From positions 1 through 64,000 of the forward strand of contig NZ_LQXR01000005.1 in NCBI RefSeq assembly GCF_001590725.1: 64,000 nucleotides of DNA. Direction: 5' to 3'. The notes beneath the pieces were generated by a model. The model saw only the letters and a list, made by a program, of their open reading frames with translations. It was not told the origin of the DNA and made no database searches. A program made the translations under genes and the position numbers. Source of the stretch: Snodgrassella sp. CFCC 13594 (GTDB taxonomy: Bacteria > Pseudomonadota > Gammaproteobacteria > Burkholderiales > Neisseriaceae). Numbering within the stretch: position 1 is the stretch's first letter; the number at the start of each line of letters is the position of its first letter. This document shows, piece after piece, positions 58,886 to 64,000 of the stretch.

Positions 58886-59757
58886 CACCATAACCCCAAT
58901 GCAGTCAAACACCGTTCACGCTGACCCACGCCTTGCCCAATAGTGACATGCGGCAATTCCAAAGCATAACGCTGATGCTGCTGTTCCGCTTGCAGCACCC
59001 GAAAGCACAACAAACCCACCAAACGCTCTTTACCTGTGTGGACCGGATAATCCCGGTAAGAAATCACTTCAGCATCCAAAACCTCTGCACCCACATCAAA
59101 CCATTTATCCAGCAACTCACCGCTTTTAGCATATTGTTTCCATGCAATCTGCCGAGGAGATACGGCGTGATTGTGTGCTAATAGATAGGCTATATCTTCA
59201 CCATCCAATGCCACCAAGTGGCTTTCGGCATCGCCCGTTTTTTGACGCTGTGACAATGTATGCTCAATGGGTGCAGGATAAACCACAGCCTCACCCGCAT
59301 AATGCCAACTGGCTTCGATCACCAATAAACCCAAAGGGGCATGAGCTGCGCAAACCAAAGGTGGCACTCTCAACCAGCCACGTGGCTGAGGTGGCAACAC
59401 CCAAGTATGGGTTAGGCCACTCATAAGGCCCACAGCCCAGGTTTGCCAAGCCGCTTCACGCTCATCATCTCCTGTCTCCTCAGCGCCCAGCCGACACCAC
59501 AGCCACCTCGTCTGTCGAGTATCCTGTACTGAGTTCAAGCGTAGTTGAGGCGCTTGGCCCGCAAAACATTCCGTCGGCAAATCAATGCGCACACGCCAGC
59601 CCAATAATTGGCGTGCACCCATCACCATGCCAAAAAACAACACACCCACCAGCCAAAACAGCAAGATATATGCCACATTGAGCTGGTAATTAACCGCCAT
59701 AATCCACAGCAGCACGCAAGCCAAAACCATGCCCCAACCCAAACGCGTTGGGCGCAA
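58885..59757 (-). CDS. DUF58-family protein
   Basis: About 290 residues with two N-terminal membrane helices (MVLACVLLWIMAVNYQLN; AYILLFWLVGVLFFGMVM) and the DUF58 hallmark AVSPRQIAWKQYAKSGELLDKWFD near residue 205. DUF58 proteins are found with MoxR ATPases and often lead to a vWA-like C-terminal fold. The start is uncertain: no ATG lies between the moxR stop and residue 10, so TTG 59757 or ATG 59730 must be used. The 3' end overlaps tgpA. Confidence 0.85.
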   Translation of the reverse strand: MRPTRLGWGMVLACVLLWIMAVNYQLNVAYILLFWLVGVLFFGMVMGARQLLGWRVRIDLPTECFAGQAPQLRLNSVQDTRQTRWLWCRLGAEETGDDEREAAWQTWAVGLMSGLTHTWVLPPQPRGWLRVPPLVCAAHAPLGLLVIEASWHYAGEAVVYPAPIEHTLSQRQKTGDAESHLVALDGEDIAYLLAHNHAVSPRQIAWKQYAKSGELLDKWFDVGAEVLDAEVISYRDYPVHTGKERLVGLLCFRVLQAEQQHQRYALELPHVTIGQGVGQRERCLTALGLW

Positions 59758-59811
59758 ATGTAGATTTGACCAGCGCAGCCGCGCATGGCCATCAGCACCT
59801 GTGTTTGCGGT

Positions 59812-60723
59812 TCAGACAACAGCCACATAATCCAACATTTCCGTCAGCAATTGGGCGGCAGAGGCTTGTGTTTGGATGGTTTGCAAACGATGGGCTGCCA
59901 CCGCCACCCACACCGCTTTAATGTCTTCAGGCAACACATGATTTCGCCCATGTACCCACGCCCATGCTTTGGCCGCCGACACCACCGCCAAACCTGCACG
60001 TGGGCTCAAACCAGTCACAAAACGGCCCGGCACCCTTGTGGCTTCAACCAAACGATACACATAATCCACAGCGGCCTCCGATACCAACACCGCCGCAGCC
60101 TCTTGCTGCCATTGCAATACCTGTTCGGCACTGGCAACGGCTTTGAGCTTGGGTAAATAGCGGCGACGATCACCTTGACCATACAATATTTTTTCGGCTG
60201 CAGGCGTGGGGTAGCCCATACTCAGGCGCATCATAAATCGATCCAGCTGCGACTCTGGCAAGGCATAAGTCCCCAGTTGTTCCACTGGGTTTTGGGTCGC
60301 CACTACTAAAAATGGTTTGGGCAATGCATAGGTTTTGCCATCAATGGAAACTTGTTTTTCTTCCATCGCCTCCAGCAGTGCCGATTGTAATTTGGGTGAA
60401 GCCCGATTGATTTCGTCGGCCAATAAAAAAGAATGAAAAACTGGGCCCGGATGAAACACAAATGCGCCCTTTGTCGGTTGAAACACACTCACCCCCAATA
60501 AATCGGCAGGCAACATATCATTGGTAAATTGTACCCGCCGATAAGGCAAACCCAAGACAACCGCCAGCGCGTGTGCCAAGGTGGTTTTGCCCACACCTGG
60601 TACATCTTCCAACAGCACATGGCCACGTGCAATCACACAAGAGAGCAAGCGCAGCATCACCGTTTCTTTACCCAAAATGAGGGCATTCAGCTGTTTGAAC
60701 ACAGGCGTCAATTGGACATTCAT
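59812..60723 (-). CDS. MoxR-family AAA+ ATPase
   Basis: A 303-residue AAA+ protein of the MoxR group. Walker A is EDVPGVGKTTLAHALA near residue 38. Walker B and sensor elements are FLLADEINRASPKLQSALLEAMEE, FLVVATQNPVEQLGTYALPESQLDRFMM, and the C-terminal lid with GLSPRAGLAVVSAAKAWA. MoxR ATPases are thought to act as chaperones for vWA-type partners. Here the partner is probably the DUF58 protein next to it, followed by TgpA. First gene of the unit; the 235-bp gap upstream should hold its promoter. Confidence 0.93.
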   Translation of the reverse strand: MNVQLTPVFKQLNALILGKETVMLRLLSCVIARGHVLLEDVPGVGKTTLAHALAVVLGLPYRRVQFTNDMLPADLLGVSVFQPTKGAFVFHPGPVFHSFLLADEINRASPKLQSALLEAMEEKQVSIDGKTYALPKPFLVVATQNPVEQLGTYALPESQLDRFMMRLSMGYPTPAAEKILYGQGDRRRYLPKLKAVASAEQVLQWQQEAAAVLVSEAAVDYVYRLVEATRVPGRFVTGLSPRAGLAVVSAAKAWAWVHGRNHVLPEDIKAVWVAVAAHRLQTIQTQASAAQLLTEMLDYVAVV

Positions 60724-60959
60724 GGTATTTGTTTTTCTTTCTTAATCATTGAATCAAACCTGCGTGCATGTCGCATCAACGAAGGCAAACAATCACGTCA
60801 GATTAAATTATGGTCATCATTCTTCCATCATTGAATGGATACTTTATCCTATTCTAGGCTGCCTGAAAGCTGGGGCTTTTGCTTCATCGATACACAATTG
60901 AACAGTTCAAACAGAAGCAACATCACCAGCCCTTCGCGTAGGAAAACCTGCCGGCCCAT

Positions 60960-61559
60960 TCACATTCGCGTCACCAGCAACAATCCTGCACCCAGTGGCA
61001 ACGTCAGGCTGCCAAACCCATCATCTGATTGCACCAAGGACACAAACTCAGCAAGCTCTGCCGCATGCGAACACACATTATCGACCACCAAAACACTGCC
61101 TTTATCCACCAGCAAACGCTGTAAATACGGCCAATAATCCACATAGGCTGGCCGCTCTGCATCTAAAAAAACCAAATCATAAGGCTGTTGGTGTGTCTGC
61201 AGCAGAATGCCGGCATCACCCACCTCGAAACACACCGCATCGGCCATACCTGCTGCTTGCGCATGCTGTTGTGCCAAACGGCTGCGTTCAAGCGACACTT
61301 CCCACGAGCGCACCTGGCCACCTGTTTGCTTGGCCGCTGCCGCAAGCCATAAAGTGGAATAGCCATTAGACGTACCAATTTCCAATATCGCCTTGGCCCT
61401 TTTCGCCACCAGCAACCACGACAAAAACGCAGCAGACTCGGGCTCTACACTCCGCCAGCGATGTAGCCGATCTGACTGGTTGGCATCAAATAATTGATTT
61501 TGCTGATACAACTGTTCCACATAAATTTGCCATGCGGCCAATGGATTGAGTGCCTGCAT
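60960..61559 (-). CDS. SAM-dependent O-methyltransferase (family 3)
   Basis: A 199-residue class I methyltransferase. The SAM-binding motif is AILEIGTSNGYSTLWLA near residue 57, the acidic motif VRSWEVSLER, and the metal-binding Asp region YDLVFLDAERPAYVDYWPYL with GSVLVVDNVCSHAAEL. This is the pattern of catechol/caffeoyl-CoA O-methyltransferases, often YrrM-like tRNA enzymes in bacteria. The substrate is undetermined. AAGGA lies before ATG 61559. Confidence 0.9.
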   Translation of the reverse strand: MQALNPLAAWQIYVEQLYQQNQLFDANQSDRLHRWRSVEPESAAFLSWLLVAKRAKAILEIGTSNGYSTLWLAAAAKQTGGQVRSWEVSLERSRLAQQHAQAAGMADAVCFEVGDAGILLQTHQQPYDLVFLDAERPAYVDYWPYLQRLLVDKGSVLVVDNVCSHAAELAEFVSLVQSDDGFGSLTLPLGAGLLLVTRM

Positions 61560-61615
61560 AAAAGTCCTTCATACGCGCGCAAAAAACAGCCAAAAGCTTC
61601 AGGGCGCTTGTGAAA

Positions 61616-62119
61616 TCAATCAATTTTAAGGTATTGCACCGCGAGAATTTCAATGGTCTCAGGCCCATCGGGTCCTTTCAAAACCACTTCATCGCCTTCA
61701 TGCGCCTTCATCAAACACCGCGCGAGAGGAGAAATCCAAGAAATCTTATTGCGCTCGGTATCAATTTCATCGGTGCCCACAATGCGCACCGTTTGCTCCA
61801 ATCCATTGCTGCGCAACACCGTGACTGTCGCACTGAAAAATACTTGATCAGTGCACTCGCGTGCTTCAGGGTCAATCACCTGCGCGGCTTCCAGCCGCTT
61901 GGTCAAAAAACGAATGCGTCGATCAATTTCACGCAAACGACGTTTGCCATATAGATAATCACCATTTTCGCTGCGATCACCGTTGCCCGCCGCCCAATTC
62001 ACCACTTGCACCACTTCTGGCCGTTCTTTGTGCACCAATTGATAAAGTTCATCCTGCAAGGCCTGATGCCCACTTGGGGTAATGTAGTTGACCGGTGTTT
62101 TGCTATTGGTTTCCGCCAT
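61616..62119 (-). CDS. greB: Transcription elongation factor GreB
   Basis: Rescues backtracked RNA polymerase by stimulating transcript cleavage. The 167 residues form an N-terminal coiled coil with the acidic tip (NWAAGNGDRSENGDYLYGKRRLREIDRRIRFLTKRLE) and a C-terminal FKBP-like domain (IVGTDEIDTERNKISWISPLARCLMKAHEGDEV). The loop and the YGKRRLREID stretch mark GreB rather than GreA. It stands alone between the methyltransferase and the permease terminator. Confidence 0.95.
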   Translation of the reverse strand: MAETNSKTPVNYITPSGHQALQDELYQLVHKERPEVVQVVNWAAGNGDRSENGDYLYGKRRLREIDRRIRFLTKRLEAAQVIDPEARECTDQVFFSATVTVLRSNGLEQTVRIVGTDEIDTERNKISWISPLARCLMKAHEGDEVVLKGPDGPETIEILAVQYLKID

Positions 62120-62173
62120 GCTGTTCCTGTCCCTTCATGCAGACGCCTTATTCTAACCCGATATCCATCAAAA

Positions 62174-62206
62174 AGGCTGCCTGAAAGGCATTCAGGCAGC
62201 CTGAAT
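62174..62206 (-). terminator. Inverted DUS pair after the permease gene
   Basis: AGGCTGCCTGAA (62174-62185) and TTCAGGCAGCCT (62191-62202) are perfect complements separated by 5 bp. On the minus strand the pair follows the permease stop by about 20 bp and is followed by T residues (complement of AAAA at 62170-62173). Confidence 0.8.
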
Positions 62207-62225
62207 TATTACCAGAGAAACAATA

Positions 62226-63620
62226 TTAGTGTGGCAGATCATCGCTTAAATACACAGCCTGATCACTGTGATCTTGTGGCAATATCAAATTCAACACCAC
62301 TGCCACAATCCCACCCATGCAAATCGGATTTTGAAACAAAATGGGCAGTTGAGAAAATACATCTGGCTCAAAAGCCACACCCAGACCCAAACCCACTGCA
62401 GTGGCACAAATAATCGCTTCACGCCGCCGGATCCCGGCGGTAATAATGATGCGAATGCCTGCAGTGGCAATCAAACCAAACATCAATACCATAGCGCCAC
62501 CCAATACCGGGCTGGGAATGGTGGTAAAAAAGCGCCCCACCACCGGAAATAAACCCAGCAGCACCAAAATGGCGGCAATGTACTTACCAATATGGCGCGA
62601 CGCAACGCCCGTCATTTGGATCACACCATTATTTTGCGCAAAGGTGGTTAATGGTAATGAACCCAGCGCCGTGGCAATCACCGACACCAAGCCATCTGCC
62701 ATAACACCGCCACGCAGGCGACGCGTGTATTCAGGGCCATCAATTGGTTGATTCGATACCATCGCAGTGGCGGTTAAATCACCCACTGCCTCAAATACCG
62801 ACAACAAATAAATGGTGCCTGCCACCAAAAATGCATGCCAGTCAAAAGCAAAGCCGTATTTAAATGGCACAGGAATCGTCATGAATGGCAAATGAGTCAA
62901 CGGGGAAAAATCCACCAAACCCAAAAACAGCGCCACCACATAGCCCACAATCAAACCAATGGCAATGCCGCCCATGCGCCAAAACGGGTTTTTGAGGCAG
63001 TTAAATAACAACACAATCACCAATACCAATGAGGCCAAACCCAAATTGGTGGGCGAACCAAACGTTTGATTGGCTTTAGCGGCAAAGCCACCACCAAAAT
63101 CCGTGATACCCACATGAATCAAGCTGAGCCCAATCATCAGTACCACCACCCCACTCACTGTCGGCGTTATCACTTTTTTCAAATACGGCAAAACCCAAGC
63201 AGCACCCACCACCAAAAATGCACCCACAAAAGACACACCCAGCAGCGTAGAAATCATGGCATTTTCATCCATACCTCCAGCTTTCATACCCGTTCCTAAG
63301 GCAATCATCACGGTCACAAACGAAAAATTTACCGATTGAATTGACAACATGCCTGAACCCACTGCCCCAAAGCGCGACACTTGCAAATAAGTACCCACGC
63401 CAGATGCCACCATTGCCATCGACACCAGATAAGCCGTCATTTCCACCGGCAACTGCAAAGCACCACCAACAATCAATGCTGGCGTCACCATGGGTACAAA
63501 AATCGCCAACAGATGTGTCATGGCGCTAATCAAGGCGCTGAAAAAAGGGGGGTTGTCGTGTAAACCATAGACCAAATCTGTCTTTTCGCTAACAGACTGG
63601 ATGGGAGGGGTCTGAGACAT
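62226..63620 (-). CDS. NCS2-family purine permease (xanthine/uric acid type)
   Basis: A 464-residue transporter with about 12-14 helices. It shows NCS2 signatures: AMTHLLAIFVPMVTPALIVG at the start, the substrate-site region LSVFEAVGDLTATAMVSNQPIDG, and the family motif FAQNNGVIQMTGVASRHIG. The Gln-Asn-Asn-Gly and neighbouring residues fit the XanP/XanQ branch for xanthine or related purines rather than uracil (UraA). It is a proton symporter in the inner membrane. Substrate not proved. Divergent from dapA. Confidence 0.88.
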   Translation of the reverse strand: MSQTPPIQSVSEKTDLVYGLHDNPPFFSALISAMTHLLAIFVPMVTPALIVGGALQLPVEMTAYLVSMAMVASGVGTYLQVSRFGAVGSGMLSIQSVNFSFVTVMIALGTGMKAGGMDENAMISTLLGVSFVGAFLVVGAAWVLPYLKKVITPTVSGVVVLMIGLSLIHVGITDFGGGFAAKANQTFGSPTNLGLASLVLVIVLLFNCLKNPFWRMGGIAIGLIVGYVVALFLGLVDFSPLTHLPFMTIPVPFKYGFAFDWHAFLVAGTIYLLSVFEAVGDLTATAMVSNQPIDGPEYTRRLRGGVMADGLVSVIATALGSLPLTTFAQNNGVIQMTGVASRHIGKYIAAILVLLGLFPVVGRFFTTIPSPVLGGAMVLMFGLIATAGIRIIITAGIRRREAIICATAVGLGLGVAFEPDVFSQLPILFQNPICMGGIVAVVLNLILPQDHSDQAVYLSDDLPH

Positions 63621-63816
63621 GGGTCTTCCTTTAAAACCAAGTTAAAAAGCGTAAAACGATGATATTTTATCGCCATCAATAGGCTGTATGCCACTCTCTT
63701 TATGGCTTTTGATTGCCTCAGCCAAGCGACAGCCAGCCTTGGCCTCATTTTCCACAAGTATAAAAAATACGCTACAATCAACGCATTTTTCAGTCTAACC
63801 GTTAAAAGGTTTGAAT
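63621..63816. other. Divergent promoter region between the permease and dapA
   Basis: No gene. The plus strand has a plausible -10 (TACAAT, 63773-63778) about 40 bp before the dapA start. No riboswitch (lysine or purine) was recognised. Confidence 0.4.
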
Positions 63817-64000
63817 ATGCTTACAGGCAGCCTGGTTGCCATTGTGACTCCATTACACGAAGATGGCAGCGTGGATTATGAACAATTTAAACAGTTGATT
63901 GACTGGCATATTGCATCAGGTACCGATGGCATTGTTGCCGTAGGCACTACGGGCGAATCGGCTACTTTAGGGGTGGATGAACACTTAAAAGTGATTGAAA
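63817..64000 (+). CDS. dapA: 4-hydroxy-tetrahydrodipicolinate synthase, 5' part
   Basis: First enzyme of the lysine/diaminopimelate branch, condensing pyruvate and aspartate semialdehyde. Only the first 61 codons are in the window: [23 protein letters not shown], then [20 protein letters not shown] with the active-site GTTGE (Thr-Thr pair). The AAAAGG ribosome binding site is 7-8 bp before ATG 63817. The reading frame runs off the right edge. Confidence 0.96.
   Translation, partial: MLTGSLVAIVTPLHEDGSVDYEQFKQLIDWHIASGTDGIVAVGTTGESATLGVDEHLKVIE

Overview
The window looks like a chromosomal segment of a member of the Neisseriaceae. The proteins are Neisseria-like throughout (UvrB, NagZ ending in GGVKVGEAF, BamD, MltG, TgpA/DUF58/MoxR, LeuA). 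The 12-mer AGGCTGCCTGAA, or its complement TTCAGGCAGCCT, recurs across the window at roughly one copy per 2-3 kb, both inside genes and as inverted pairs after genes. I recognise it as a DNA uptake sequence (DUS) of the dialect described for Simonsiella-like Neisseriaceae, so the organism is probably naturally transformable. The genus cannot be fixed from the sequence. No insertion sequence, prophage, integrase or rRNA was seen.

Layout. 1-1144 is the trailer half of a type I-F-like CRISPR array: 19 complete repeats and 19 spacers, with leader and cas genes outside the window to the left. 1190-11361 holds uvrB, aqpZ, a broken hpnC-like gene, fpr, a DnaJ-domain membrane protein, a cystathionine synthase/lyase, folE2, dsbD and a small roadblock-like protein. 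11515-20203 has recC-recB followed by two membrane proteins. 20546-25772 is a leftward run: a lipoprotein, pepP, a VanZ-like protein, a small coupled ORF, yebC, a low-molecular-weight phosphatase and a conserved unknown. 25815-26540 is decayed DNA with a nitroreductase remnant. 26634-39375 contains htpG behind a heat-shock-like promoter, a PuuB-like oxidase, poxB, nagZ, a DegP-type protease, nth, a secreted nuclease, rpiA and the overlapping dnaQ-ispD-ispF set. 39639-43921 has a Fur-box gene, a LysR regulator divergent from a cidA/cidB (lrgA/lrgB) pair, and an aldehyde dehydrogenase. Two tRNAs (Thr, Ala) follow. 45008-50249 is a long rightward cluster: mltG-tmk-holB-pilZ-tatD-MBL-alkB. 50354-63620 is mostly leftward: leuA, pgeF, rluD (head to head with bamD), trpE, tgpA-DUF58-moxR, an O-methyltransferase, greB and a purine permease. 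dapA runs off the right edge.

Three things stand out. (1) The CRISPR repeat contains the genome's own DUS with one mismatch, and the terminal degenerate repeat carries a perfect copy. Two spacers sample overlapping parts of one target. (2) LeuA carries an 80-residue helix-turn-helix-like N-terminal domain. The gene is preceded by a good promoter whose 17-bp spacer holds a palindrome and a TGTCCAA element that recurs in inverted orientation beside the ribosome binding site, which suggests autoregulation by an enzyme/repressor fusion. (3) At least eleven conserved genes carry single-base frameshifts at twelve places, one of them in codon 3 of essential bamD. The pattern fits uncorrected homopolymer sequencing errors better than real gene decay, so the 'pseudogene' labels below should be read with that in mind.
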